Shown here piece by piece: positions 1 to 7,557 of a DNA stretch of 8,854 nt; within the stretch, counting starts at the first letter, position 1, and each line of letters opens with the position of its first letter. Under the pieces are notes generated by a model. The model was not told the origin of the DNA and ran no database searches. It was given only the letters and a program-made list of their open reading frames with translations. Source of the stretch: Gammaproteobacteria bacterium (GTDB lineage: Bacteria; Pseudomonadota; Gammaproteobacteria; Eutrophobiales; Eutrophobiaceae); contig JABHFC010000154.1 of the NCBI GenBank assembly GCA_018676275.1, positions 1 through 8,854 of the forward strand, given 5' to 3'. Position numbers and translations under genes: made by a program.

Positions 1-1087
1 CATAAATTTGTCCGAATGCTTTCTGACCAAAATAGCGACTGCAGATATAAGCAATCTCACTGATCTCTGATCCTGTCGCCAGACCAACCAGAATCGCGGC
101 AACAAATACCAAAGCACTGCTGGTGCCACTAGCCAGAATCATAATGCCAACGATTAAACCGACAAGAAAGCAGGCAGTTACATAGGGAGCGAAAAAACGA
201 TCCATTAGATAGCCCGCAAAAATACGTCCGAAAACCAGGCCGAAACCTAAAGACGTCATACACAAGGCAGCGGTTTGCGGTGCAATCCCCCGATCCTTAA
301 GCATGGGAACGAGATGAGCCAGTATACTGGTGATACCGACGCCAACCAGAAGGAAAGAAAATAATATCAACCAGTAAGTTTTGGTTCTCGCTGCTTGCCC
401 GGCTGTTACTCCTGAATTGGGATCGGTGATACTGAGATCTATAGTTGAATCTTCATTGTCGTCAGGACCAAGCCCGTCATGGCGCATACCCATATCTTCG
501 GGTCTCTCTTTTAGTAAAAAAACCGTCATCGGCAGTGAAATTCCAACAATGGCAATCATGAAACCAAAATAAGCGACGCGCCAACCATAATTCTCGATCA
601 TTATTTGTGAAAAGTAGGGGATTAAAGCCGCACCGACACCAAAACCGGACAATGATATGCCCAGAGCAAGACCTCTACGTTTTGCAAACCAGGCTATAAG
701 AACGCGTGAGTAGCTTTGTGGCAGGCTTCCGGCGCCGACAAAAGGAATAAGAAAATACAGGGCATAGTAATGCCAGATATTTTCGGACAGTAATATCATA
801 GAGCCGACAACAATGGCCATCAGTATTAAGGATGGAACCAGGGTTCGTTTAACCCCAAATTTGTCGATGACCAGGCCAACACAAGGTGAGGCAATAACGA
901 TTGCAATATTTGTCATGGATAAGGCGAAAGAAAGTTCCGCACGAGTCCATCCGAATTCAGCTTGCAGAGGAGCAACAAATGTACCAAAAACAAATACGGT
1001 AAACATTGCATAACTCAAACCCATTCCCACAAATCCGGTGGCAACGTTCCACCATCCGTAGAAAAAATTAAAAGGTTTGACAGGCAT
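1..1087 (-). CDS. MFS transporter, MCT/OFA-like, C-terminus cut by window edge
   Basis: This is an inner-membrane secondary transporter of the major facilitator superfamily, probably for a small organic acid or similar solute. I translated 362 codons from the ATG at 1087; the frame is open to position 1, so about 50-60 residues are missing. The protein opens with the FYGWW motif (residues 9-13) typical of monocarboxylate/oxalate-formate type carriers. It has a loop 2-3 motif around GLVIDKFGVKR (71-81), a WFAKRRGLALGISLSG segment (133-148), GWR at 168-170 and an acidic central loop (about 194-236) between the two six-helix halves. It ends in the conserved RYFGQKAFGQIY. No Shine-Dalgarno sequence is visible before the ATG. 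It lies 120 bases downstream of the AraC-family gene on the same strand, which suggests it is that regulator's target. Family assignment is firm; substrate is unknown. Confidence 0.9.
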   Translation of the reverse strand, partial: MPVKPFNFFYGWWNVATGFVGMGLSYAMFTVFVFGTFVAPLQAEFGWTRAELSFALSMTNIAIVIASPCVGLVIDKFGVKRTLVPSLILMAIVVGSMILLSENIWHYYALYFLIPFVGAGSLPQSYSRVLIAWFAKRRGLALGISLSGFGVGAALIPYFSQIMIENYGWRVAYFGFMIAIVGISLPMTVFLLKERPEDMGMRHDGLGPDDNEDSTIDLSITDPNSGVTAGQAARTKTYWLILFSFLLVGVGITSILAHLVPMLKDRGIAPQTAALCMTSLGFGLVFGRIFAGYLMDRFFAPYVTACFLVGLIVGIMILASGTSSALVFVAAILVGLATGSEISEIAYICSRYFGQKAFGQIY

Positions 1088-1101
1088 AAAAATCAGGAGA
1101 A

Positions 1102-1107
1102 ATTATA
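1102..1107 (-). promoter_or_regulatory. Candidate -10 box for the MFS gene
   Basis: The minus strand reads TATAAT exactly, 14 bases before the transporter ATG. No convincing -35 hexamer stands 16-18 bases further upstream (TTATAA is the nearest). If used, the transcript leader would be under ten bases, which would fit the absence of a ribosome binding site. The region is AT-rich, so chance occurrence is quite possible. An activator such as the neighbouring AraC-family protein could make up for a poor -35. Confidence 0.3.
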
Positions 1108-1187
1108 TTTAGGAAAAGTCATTTTTATAATTCTTGTTTTTCATCTATTTCTTACATACATCCTATCTAGCGCGACAGTAAATGACT

Positions 1188-1203
1188 AGTAGAATATGCT
1201 ACT
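1188..1203 (-). terminator. Weak hairpin just after the AraC-family stop codon
   Basis: AGTAG and CTACT pair around a 6-base loop directly downstream of the regulator's stop codon on the minus strand, and the stem can be lengthened through a small bulge. It has no run of T after it, so it is at best a weak or partial terminator. It is placed where one would separate the regulator from the transporter transcript. Confidence 0.2.
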
Positions 1204-1207
1204 CAAG

Positions 1208-2005
1208 TTATTCAAGCATATGAGACTGCAAGTATCGTTTAGGTGGATGACCTATCTTGCCACGAAACATGGCAATAAATGCACTCGGACTGGCATAGCC
1301 TAACTCGTAAGCTACTGCTGTTACTGACATACCGTCAGAAAGTAAAGTAACAGCAGATAACAGTCGCAGATGCTGGCGCCACTTTCTGAAACTCATACCC
1401 AGTTCCTTACGAAAATGTCTTTCTAAGGTACGTTCACTTGCACCAACCGATTTTGTCCAGTCAGATAATGATCGTTCATCACCTGGATTGCTCATCAATG
1501 CATCAGTAATAACTTTCAAACGCCGGTCACTCGGTAGGGGTAGTTGCAGGGGTTCAGGTTCAAGCGTTGCCAGTAATTCTGGTATTAATTTCATCAGGCG
1601 AGTTTCTATTGATGATGATTCTTTAGCAGGTGCGTTTGTCACGTACAGAATCAATTCTCGCAACAAGGCAGGCACGTTCAAAACGCAACATTCAGCATGC
1701 AGATCTACACTGACCTTAGGATGGAGATACAGTGTTCGAAATGCCACCGAACTTTCATTGATGACTGAATGTGTAATTCCAGCTGGTACCCATACCGCCT
1801 GTTGTGGTGGGACAATCCAGGTGGCGTGTTCTGTTCGCACACGCATTACTCCTTCAGAGGCGTAGACCAACTGGGCGCGAAAATGCTGATGCGCTGGCAC
1901 CTCAAAGGTTTCAGGGCGATCGTGGGCAATAGCAATAACAGGTCTGAAGAGATCTTCATTATCACCGTGGTTTTCACCCTGACTAATATGGCGGATATTC
2001 GACAT
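1208..2005 (-). CDS. AraC-family transcriptional regulator with cupin sensor domain (NimR/YeaM type)
   Basis: This is a 265-residue DNA-binding regulator, a normal length for the family. The N-terminal half is an AraC-binding cupin: HQH at 39-41, GVMRVRT at 52-58, then a VPPQQAVWVPAG block (65-76) and H79, followed by RTLYLHP (90-96). This pattern is characteristic of the group containing E. coli NimR, which controls an adjacent MFS gene. The C-terminal half carries two helix-turn-helix motifs, the first near residues 180-200 (ASERTLERHF) and the second near 228-250 with the signature VAYELGYASPSAFIAMFR and the closing PPKRYL. It is divergent from the molybdopterin enzyme and upstream of the transporter, so it probably controls one or both. 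No good ribosome binding site precedes the ATG at 2005, which is the first plausible start. The ligand is unknown, and whether it activates or represses cannot be told. Confidence 0.93.
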   Translation of the reverse strand: MSNIRHISQGENHGDNEDLFRPVIAIAHDRPETFEVPAHQHFRAQLVYASEGVMRVRTEHATWIVPPQQAVWVPAGITHSVINESSVAFRTLYLHPKVSVDLHAECCVLNVPALLRELILYVTNAPAKESSSIETRLMKLIPELLATLEPEPLQLPLPSDRRLKVITDALMSNPGDERSLSDWTKSVGASERTLERHFRKELGMSFRKWRQHLRLLSAVTLLSDGMSVTAVAYELGYASPSAFIAMFRGKIGHPPKRYLQSHMLE

Positions 2006-2113
2006 AAGCTGACGAAATATAGCATAAACGGCAAGGAAGCATAGGCTAAACTCACACCATAATTCAGATCATCGATCCCCTTAAGCTCAATCTCGCGATT
2101 GCAGGAGAAGCAA
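2006..2113. promoter_or_regulatory. Divergent regulator/Mo-enzyme intergenic region
   Basis: This 108-base gap must hold the promoters of both the AraC-family gene and the molybdopterin enzyme. It contains GATC-ATC-GATC at 2068-2078 and an inverted repeat CAATC-tcgc-GATTG at 2088-2101 that abuts the ribosome binding site of the enzyme. CATAAT at 2058-2063 could be a rightward -10, and the minus strand has TATATT near the regulator start, but neither has a recognisable -35. AraC-type sites are usually poorly conserved direct repeats, so I cannot point to the operator itself. Confidence 0.45.
2103..2108 (+). promoter_or_regulatory. Ribosome binding site that fixes the Mo-enzyme start
   Basis: AGGAGA lies five bases before ATG 2114. 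The frame is open further upstream to a TTG at 2099, but that codon precedes this Shine-Dalgarno sequence and has none of its own. The ATG at 2114 is therefore the start. Confidence 0.8.
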
Positions 2114-4291
2114 ATGGATACTAAAACATCCGCTGAAAATCTTAAGCAAAATAAAACTGAAGTCGTGCATACCAATTGTCGTGCCTGCGGTCATGCCGGT
2201 TGCGGTGCCTTTGTCACACTTGAAGATGGTAAGGCGGTAAAAATCGCCGGGGACAAAAAACACCCGATCAGTAAAGGTTATCTATGCAGAAAGGCCAGGG
2301 GCTTTATTGAAGACATGCAATATCACAAGGATCGTCTTCTCTATCCGCAGAAGCGGGTCGGTGAGAAAGGTGAAGGTAAGTGGGAAAGGATCTCCTGGGA
2401 TGAAGCACTGACGACCATTGCTGAAAAATTTAATCAGATAAAGGCAGAAGACGGACCGGAATCGGTAATCTTCGGTCATGGTACTGGTCGTAGTCATCAT
2501 CGTTTTGTTTATCGAGTTGCCAATGCCTTTGGTTCACCCAATGTGTTAGCCAATGGTCACGTGTGCTATTTACCAAGGCTGGCTGTCTCCAAGCAACTTG
2601 GCATGTCAGTCCCGATTGTTGATTACGATAATCATCCTGAATGCATCATGTCCTGGGGTTCCAATACTATTAAGTCCAATGCCGATGAATATATCGGTGT
2701 AAACCTCGGTCTGAATCTGAAACGCAAGCCAAAATACATAGTTGTTGATCCACAGCGCACCCAGTTGGCAGATAAAGCTGATATCTGGTTACAACTCAGG
2801 CCGGGCACTGACGTGGCGCTTTCTATGGCTATGATGCACGTGATGGTCAAGGAAGATTTGTATGACAAACATTTTGTCGAAAATTACACGACCGGTTTTG
2901 ATAAATTCTGCGAACGCCTGGAAGAATATTCACCTGAAGTAGCAGAAGAAATTACCTGGGTACCGAAGGAAAAAATTATCGAGGCAGCAAGGGTATTTGC
3001 AAAAATCAAACCCGCAGCAATTCAGTGGGGAGTTGGAATAGAACATGGTGTAAATTGTGCCGACTCAGATCGCACACTCATTTTCATGTCGGCACTGACG
3101 GGTAACCTTGATGCTAAAGGTGGCAACGTCATGTTTGGTCCGCCGCCGGGGCTGCCACGTATGGAATTCTGTGGTACAAACTTTCATGACAATGTCGACA
3201 AGATGCTTGGTGGAAAAAAATATCGTCTTGCTGCATCCATCAACCGTATTACGCCTCACGTTATTTGGGATGCCATAGAAACCGGTAAACCCTATCCGAT
3301 CCGGGGAATGATCATCAATGGTAGTAATCCACTCGCGGTCCGGGCCAACACCTCGCGCGTGCATGAGTCACTGAAGAAGCTTGAATTTCTTGTGGTCATG
3401 GATATCTATCCTACTCCGACAACGGAGATGGCTGACATCGTGCTGCCGGCTGCCACCTGGATGGAACATAACAATATTGCTGATTACTGGAAGTCACATG
3501 GTTATATTTTTCCGAGGCCCAAGATTGTTGACGCGCCTGGTGAGGCAATGGGCGATGTTGAAATGCTAAACGAATTAGGAAAGAAACTCGGATTTGAAGA
3601 TCAATTCTGGGATACATATGAAGAGTCACTGGATTACATCCTCGAACCCGCGGGCGTCACCTGGGAACAATTCAAGGACATGGATTACCTGCGTAACGAA
3701 CCTGAATACAAAAAATACGAGACGGAAGGCTTCAAATCTAAATCCGGTAAGTTCGATTTCTACATACAACAAAACGCAGACTGGGGCTACGATCCCTTAC
3801 CACATCACCAGGAGCCGCCAGAAAGTCCTGCACGAGAAGCGGAGTTTGTGGAAAAGTTTCCTTTGGTCTTAACAACAGGGACACGTACTGCTGAATACTT
3901 TGGTTCCGAGCATCGCCAAAGTAAGTTACTGCGGAAAATGCATCCTTATCCCTTGTTGAATATTCACCCTGATGCAGCTGCGGAACGTGGCATTGAGCAC
4001 GGAGACTGGGTTTACATTGAGAGCCCACGTGGCAAAGTGAAGCACAAGGCAAATGTTACCGATGCCATCGACCCCAGGGTTGTTGCAGCAGAGTTCGCCT
4101 GGTGGTATCCGGAAATGAAGGCGCCGGACTATGGTTTCAGAGAGTGTAGTATCAATTTCCTTACCGATGATAAAAATGTCGGTCCTGAATCCGGTTCAAC
4201 CAATCTAAAGGGTTTGATGTGCCAGGTGAGTAAAGCGGATGAAGCACCAGCTGCCTATTCAGAGAGTAAACCTGAGCTCGGTATTGCATAG
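2114..4291 (+). CDS. Molybdopterin (Mo/W-bis-MGD) oxidoreductase, acetylene hydratase-like branch
   Basis: A 725-residue catalytic subunit of the DMSO reductase superfamily. The N-terminus carries a [4Fe-4S] motif, C22-x2-C25-x4-C30-x27-C58, with K60 after the last cysteine as is usual. A WERISWDEAL segment follows at about 90-99. C151, in NGHVCYLPR (147-155), sits where the cysteine metal ligand lies in acetylene hydratase and the formate dehydrogenase branch. The C-terminal dinucleotide-binding domain spans about 582-705 and includes a GDWV-IESPRGKVKHKA stretch. The overall plan matches acetylene hydratase in length and in the 'GYDPLP' linker, but Gly26 stands where that enzyme has catalytic Asp13. 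No Tat signal is present, so it should be cytoplasmic. No Fe-S or membrane subunit lies next to it. It could be a dehydrogenase, reductase, hydratase or transhydroxylase. The family is certain, the reaction unknown. Confidence 0.93.
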   Translation: MDTKTSAENLKQNKTEVVHTNCRACGHAGCGAFVTLEDGKAVKIAGDKKHPISKGYLCRKARGFIEDMQYHKDRLLYPQKRVGEKGEGKWERISWDEALTTIAEKFNQIKAEDGPESVIFGHGTGRSHHRFVYRVANAFGSPNVLANGHVCYLPRLAVSKQLGMSVPIVDYDNHPECIMSWGSNTIKSNADEYIGVNLGLNLKRKPKYIVVDPQRTQLADKADIWLQLRPGTDVALSMAMMHVMVKEDLYDKHFVENYTTGFDKFCERLEEYSPEVAEEITWVPKEKIIEAARVFAKIKPAAIQWGVGIEHGVNCADSDRTLIFMSALTGNLDAKGGNVMFGPPPGLPRMEFCGTNFHDNVDKMLGGKKYRLAASINRITPHVIWDAIETGKPYPIRGMIINGSNPLAVRANTSRVHESLKKLEFLVVMDIYPTPTTEMADIVLPAATWMEHNNIADYWKSHGYIFPRPKIVDAPGEAMGDVEMLNELGKKLGFEDQFWDTYEESLDYILEPAGVTWEQFKDMDYLRNEPEYKKYETEGFKSKSGKFDFYIQQNADWGYDPLPHHQEPPESPAREAEFVEKFPLVLTTGTRTAEYFGSEHRQSKLLRKMHPYPLLNIHPDAAAERGIEHGDWVYIESPRGKVKHKANVTDAIDPRVVAAEFAWWYPEMKAPDYGFRECSINFLTDDKNVGPESGSTNLKGLMCQVSKADEAPAAYSESKPELGIA

Positions 4292-4304
4292 AAGGTCTGA
4301 ATTT

Positions 4305-4331
4305 GTGGGACTACTATTACGGTAGTTCCAC
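4305..4331 (+). terminator. Stem-loop after the Mo-enzyme gene
   Basis: GTGGGACTAC (4305-4314) pairs with GTAGTTCCAC (4322-4331), giving ten pairs including one G-T, around a 7-base loop and 14 bases after the TAG stop. No T run follows, so it is not a classic intrinsic terminator. It may protect or end the transcript. The rest of the gap to 4454 holds only a short CTGTTT-cga-AAACAG hairpin (4417-4431) and G-rich sequence, with no convincing gene. Confidence 0.35.
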
Positions 4332-4454
4332 ATCACATATCAATGTCGGGGGGCATGCGGGCAGGGTCGCATAGCGACAAAAAAGGAATGATGACTGGTT
4401 CTCGAATCATGTATGCCTGTTTCGAAAACAGTGCTACCCCAGTCCCTCAGGGGA

Positions 4455-5423
4455 TTAATTATCGTCTAGAAGAGGATGGGCAAAATGCAATCTGTCATCA
4501 CAGGCTTTTGAAACGACAGATTCTTCGATTAAAATTTTCCCCAACCTTTTCCAGTTGGCATTTGATTTTCCTTTTTTGTGATCGTCTGCTACTTCAATCT
4601 CCCAAATTAACTCTTGATTGGGAAATGATTCCAGACTTAGTTCATTTCGAAAATCGTCCTCCAGACTCAGCGGCGTATCAGCAGTAACTCGCAGACGTAA
4701 CCACTTCGGTGAAACTACGTTGTTATCAACTGCGTCGTTTATCTTTGCCAGGTGTCTGATCGACCGATACGCAATGTTCGGACCTAGCGGGCTGAGTTCT
4801 TTATCGGCGGCTTTTAAATCCTTTTGCAGACGTAAAGCCAGACTCCAATCGCCAAAGCCTGGTAGGCCTCCAATAGTTGGAGCGTTATCCATTATCGCCT
4901 GCAGAAAATACTGGCGCCGCTTACCAGCCATAGTTTCCATCACAAAAACATTAAGGGTTTGAACGATTTCGGATTGAGACTGGGCAGGAAAGATTTTTAT
5001 CGCCATGCCAAACGCACGTTTATCAGTATACTTTGTGCCGCTTAATGATACTGATGCCCTCGCTATTAAAGGATAGTGGGAGCCTTTGCTCAGTACGCCG
5101 GTATAGTCAGATTCCCGATTAATAATCCAGTGTCCTGCAAAGCAGATTCCATTTGCCTGCAATAGTTTCCGTCCCTGAGGGAATTCATATAAATCATCTT
5201 TAATTGAGAGCGTACGTTTAGCAGCATATTTTAATGCGTTTTCTTCGTCATCGTTTGCCGGGCCAAAAAAACTGTCATCGACCTTAAACTGGGGCAGGGA
5301 AGTATAGGGCTCGTCAAATACGGCATCATATACGGCATTCCAGGAGTTTCCGGAATAGGGATAGGCGGATCCGGGAAATAGAAGGATAAAAATAATCAAG
5401 CCGGGTAATGAAACTTTAGTCAT
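4455..5423 (-). CDS. Secreted catalase-fold protein, catalytic histidine apparently lost
   Basis: A 322-residue protein with a signal peptide (hydrophobic residues 5-17, likely cut after about residue 20-23), so periplasmic or secreted. The middle reads as the catalase-related family: NGICFAGHW (91-99), a YTGVLSKGSHYPLIARASVSLSG block (107-129), then RAFGMAIKIFP (136-146), and a late ACDDRLHFAHP (307-317). Such proteins normally have His two residues before the NG; here Q89 occupies that place in LLQANG. The usual distal Asn region is QTLNVFV (155-161), also altered. The protein ends soon after the HFAHP segment, before the R-x3-Y segment that supplies the proximal haem ligand in typical catalases. 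It is therefore probably not a working catalase. It is divergent from the radical SAM gene, 67 bases apart. The nearest GGAG is 15 bases before the ATG, so the start is only moderately certain. Confidence 0.72.
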   Translation of the reverse strand: MTKVSLPGLIIFILLFPGSAYPYSGNSWNAVYDAVFDEPYTSLPQFKVDDSFFGPANDDEENALKYAAKRTLSIKDDLYEFPQGRKLLQANGICFAGHWIINRESDYTGVLSKGSHYPLIARASVSLSGTKYTDKRAFGMAIKIFPAQSQSEIVQTLNVFVMETMAGKRRQYFLQAIMDNAPTIGGLPGFGDWSLALRLQKDLKAADKELSPLGPNIAYRSIRHLAKINDAVDNNVVSPKWLRLRVTADTPLSLEDDFRNELSLESFPNQELIWEIEVADDHKKGKSNANWKRLGKILIEESVVSKACDDRLHFAHPLLDDN

Positions 5424-5490
5424 GAAAATCTATCGTAACTCCAAATAAAATTAGTTGTTAGCTTAGTAGGATATTAAGGGAGAGGAAAAG
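5424..5490. promoter_or_regulatory. Divergent gap between catalase-fold and radical SAM genes
   Basis: This 67-base AT-rich gap must hold leftward and rightward transcription signals. The rightward strand ends in a strong purine tract, AAGGGAGAGG (5476-5485), five bases before the TTG at 5491. This Shine-Dalgarno sequence supports TTG over the ATG at 5518, which lies 32 bases beyond it. I see no clear -35/-10 pair in either direction. Confidence 0.5.
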
Positions 5491-6798
5491 TTGCTAAAAA
5501 AACATTTTTCCAGATCAATGGCCAACGATCCTGAAATTCACCTGGATAAAACCCGAAATAGAATGGGTGAATTATTTACTGCAAATCAGGTACTTGGCCG
5601 TACCAGGACGATTGGTTGCACAGCGGTTGAAATTACTCAACGTTGCAATCTGGATTGCGCGCTTTGTTATCTATCGGAACATTCAGAATCGGTTAAAGAT
5701 ATTCCTATCGAAGTTATTTTTCAGCGACTGGATGAAATAATCAACGAATATGGTGTTGGCACTCATGTACAAATAACCGGTGGCGATCCGACCTTACGAA
5801 AAAACTCAGAATTAATTGAAATAGTCGGATATGCGCGCTCAATTGGTCTGTACCCGGCCTTGTTTACAAATGGTATCGCTGCATCACGATCATTGCTAAA
5901 AAAGCTGGCTGAGGCAGGACTTTGCGATATCGCATTCCATGTTGATACCTCCCAGGGACGTAAAGGTTATGAAACAGAGGAAAGTCTAAATAGCCTGCGT
6001 CTTGAATATATTGAAAGAGCACGGGGGCTGGGCTTGATGGTGATCTTTAATACAACGATTTATCAGGGGAATATCAAAGACATCCCCTCGTTACTCAAAT
6101 TCTTCGCAAGCCAGTCAGATGTTGTTGGCTTCAGTTCTTTTCAATTGCAGGCGGAAACAGGTAGAGGGGTCTGGCGGAAAAGAGAGGATATTGTTTCTCA
6201 GGACAATATCCGCAAGAAAATTGATTTAGCGGCGAACAAATCGTTGCCCTGGGGGCTGGTTCAAGTCGGCCATCGGAAGTGTCATTCCTACATGCCCTTG
6301 TTTGTAATCGGTGATGGGATCTATCCTGTCATTAATGATGGGCAATTAGTTGAAGAATTTTTGCACGATTTCAAATCAGTAAGAGAAGACAGGCATAATA
6401 AAATTCATGAAATTTGTTATGGATATGGCAAGGTGCTATTACAAAAACCAAAATGGCTGATTAAAGGATTACATTATATTGTCAAACTAATATTGACCGT
6501 CAACATCGATCTGATTCGAGCAAAGGGCAAAATTAATAAGCTCTCTTTGTTTATTCATGATTTTATGGATGCGGAAAATCTCGATATGGAGCGCGTCGAT
6601 GCCTGTTCATTTATGCTTATGACGAACCATGGACCGGTTTCGATGTGTGCACATAATGCAAAACGAGATGAGTATATTCTCCAAGCTATTACAGTGACGA
6701 GACGTGACGGATCTGTGGTTAATTTTAACCCGCTACCAGTGAAACCTGTGCATAATGACGACGCAAGCTCAAACTATGAAACTGACGCAATTTATTAA
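5491..6798 (+). CDS. Radical SAM protein with extra C-terminal cysteines
   Basis: A 435-residue, probably cytoplasmic enzyme that would cleave S-adenosylmethionine at a [4Fe-4S] cluster to start radical chemistry. The cluster motif is C52-x3-C56-x2-C59 in RCNLDCALCY. It is followed by the GGDPT variant (97-101) of the SAM-binding GGE motif, a TNG turn (126-128) and FHVDTSQ (149-155). A distal region has further cysteines: C264 (in HRKCHSY), C309, C372 and C386, the last within GPVSMCAHNAKRDE (381-394), suggesting a second metal site. Residues about 318-350 are rich in lysine and hydrophobic residues and could sit on a membrane surface. The start is TTG, chosen for its strong ribosome binding site. 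The 3' end overlaps the DUF547 gene. I recognise the general family from its sequence pattern but not a characterised member, and I cannot name a substrate. Confidence 0.9.
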   Translation: MLKKHFSRSMANDPEIHLDKTRNRMGELFTANQVLGRTRTIGCTAVEITQRCNLDCALCYLSEHSESVKDIPIEVIFQRLDEIINEYGVGTHVQITGGDPTLRKNSELIEIVGYARSIGLYPALFTNGIAASRSLLKKLAEAGLCDIAFHVDTSQGRKGYETEESLNSLRLEYIERARGLGLMVIFNTTIYQGNIKDIPSLLKFFASQSDVVGFSSFQLQAETGRGVWRKREDIVSQDNIRKKIDLAANKSLPWGLVQVGHRKCHSYMPLFVIGDGIYPVINDGQLVEEFLHDFKSVREDRHNKIHEICYGYGKVLLQKPKWLIKGLHYIVKLILTVNIDLIRAKGKINKLSLFIHDFMDAENLDMERVDACSFMLMTNHGPVSMCAHNAKRDEYILQAITVTRRDGSVVNFNPLPVKPVHNDDASSNYETDAIY

Positions 6799-7546
6799 GG
6801 CAGCTTTACTGCTATTGACTTTTAGTGCTACGTCTCTGGCCAGTACCTATGACGAGGCACAAACTGACTGGGAAAATGTTTTACATACCTTTGTGAATGA
6901 AGAGGGTCAGACCGATTTTATTACATTGAGAAATAATCGAAGTTCCCTGGACAGGTATGTTGCCTTTATTGCTGAAACCAGTCCAGATACAAGGCCGGAA
7001 TTATTTCCAGATCAAGAAGCAATACTGGCATTTTATATTAATAGCTACAATGCCCTGGCCATGCATGGGGTTATCGAAAAGAATATCACGACCGGCTTTA
7101 ACAGCTTTTTCAAGCGAGCCGGTTTTTTTAAATTTCACAAGATAATCGTTGGAGGTGAAACTACTTCACTGTATGACCTGGAGAATGATGTTGTTAGGCC
7201 TCTCGGTGATCCACGGGTCCATTTTGCTTTGAATTGCATGGTAAAGGATTGTCCACGCTTACCACAAAAGGCATTTACTGCTGCCAATCTTGACATAGAA
7301 TTGGACGCACTTACCCGGGAGTTTTTTTCAAAAGACAGGCATCTACGACTTGATCATGAAAAAAAGACGCTTTGGGTATCTGAAATATTAAAATTCTACA
7401 CCAGGGATTTCGTCGCCTCAGGCAAGAAACAGGATCTATTGTCTTACATAAATAAATATGTGGACAAAAAAATACCTGAAAACTACAAAATTCGATTTAT
7501 ACCCTACGATTGGACACTGAATCAGCAGGCGCTCTCACCTAATTAA
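6776..7546 (+). CDS. Exported DUF547 domain protein
   Basis: A 256-residue protein from the ATG at 6776. A frame-compatible ATG at 6755 would add seven residues before the signal peptide and is less likely. Residues 1-22 form a standard Sec signal ending in SLAS, so the product is periplasmic or anchored outside the inner membrane. The DUF547 signatures are clear: a LAFYINSYNALAMHGV helix (84-99), a SLYDLEND-VVRPLGDPRVHFALNC block (131-154) with a nearby DCPRL (158-162), SEILKFYTRDF (202-212) and the C-terminal FIPYDWTLN. Conserved C154, C159 and H150 are candidate functional residues, though the biochemical role of the family is unsettled. The gene overlaps the radical SAM gene by 23 bases in another frame and has no ribosome binding site of its own, so translation is probably coupled. 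The two products likely serve one process. Confidence 0.88.
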   Translation: MKLTQFIKAALLLLTFSATSLASTYDEAQTDWENVLHTFVNEEGQTDFITLRNNRSSLDRYVAFIAETSPDTRPELFPDQEAILAFYINSYNALAMHGVIEKNITTGFNSFFKRAGFFKFHKIIVGGETTSLYDLENDVVRPLGDPRVHFALNCMVKDCPRLPQKAFTAANLDIELDALTREFFSKDRHLRLDHEKKTLWVSEILKFYTRDFVASGKKQDLLSYINKYVDKKIPENYKIRFIPYDWTLNQQALSPN

Positions 7547-7557
7547 CAATTAACTCT

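Noticed and set aside
381..1189. Short plus-strand open frames across the transporter region
   Set aside because: The minus strand here encodes a continuous, well-conserved MFS protein; the plus-strand frames are antisense by-products.
2099..2113. Five-codon upstream extension of the molybdopterin enzyme from TTG
   Set aside because: The AGGAGA ribosome binding site falls inside this extension and is correctly spaced for the ATG at 2114.
1846..2175. Minus-strand frame of 109 codons spanning the regulator/Mo-enzyme gap
   Set aside because: It overlaps two convincing genes in other frames and shows no domain.
2114..4291. Calling the enzyme acetylene hydratase or formate dehydrogenase
   Set aside because: The acetylene hydratase Asp13 equivalent is glycine. 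There is no selenocysteine-type in-frame TGA and no formate dehydrogenase partner gene, so only the superfamily branch is supported.
4370..4386. GTCGC-ata-GCGAC hairpin next to an A run as a terminator
   Set aside because: The A run follows the stem on the plus strand and the matching T run precedes it on the minus strand, so neither strand gives a stem followed by U.
4343..4687. Open frame of 114 codons on the plus strand
   Set aside because: It overlaps the end of the secreted catalase-fold gene on the other strand, has low-complexity unrelated translation and no recognisable domain or ribosome binding site.
4455..5423. Annotating the secreted protein as an active catalase
   Set aside because: The expected catalytic histidine is glutamine and the proximal tyrosine segment is absent.
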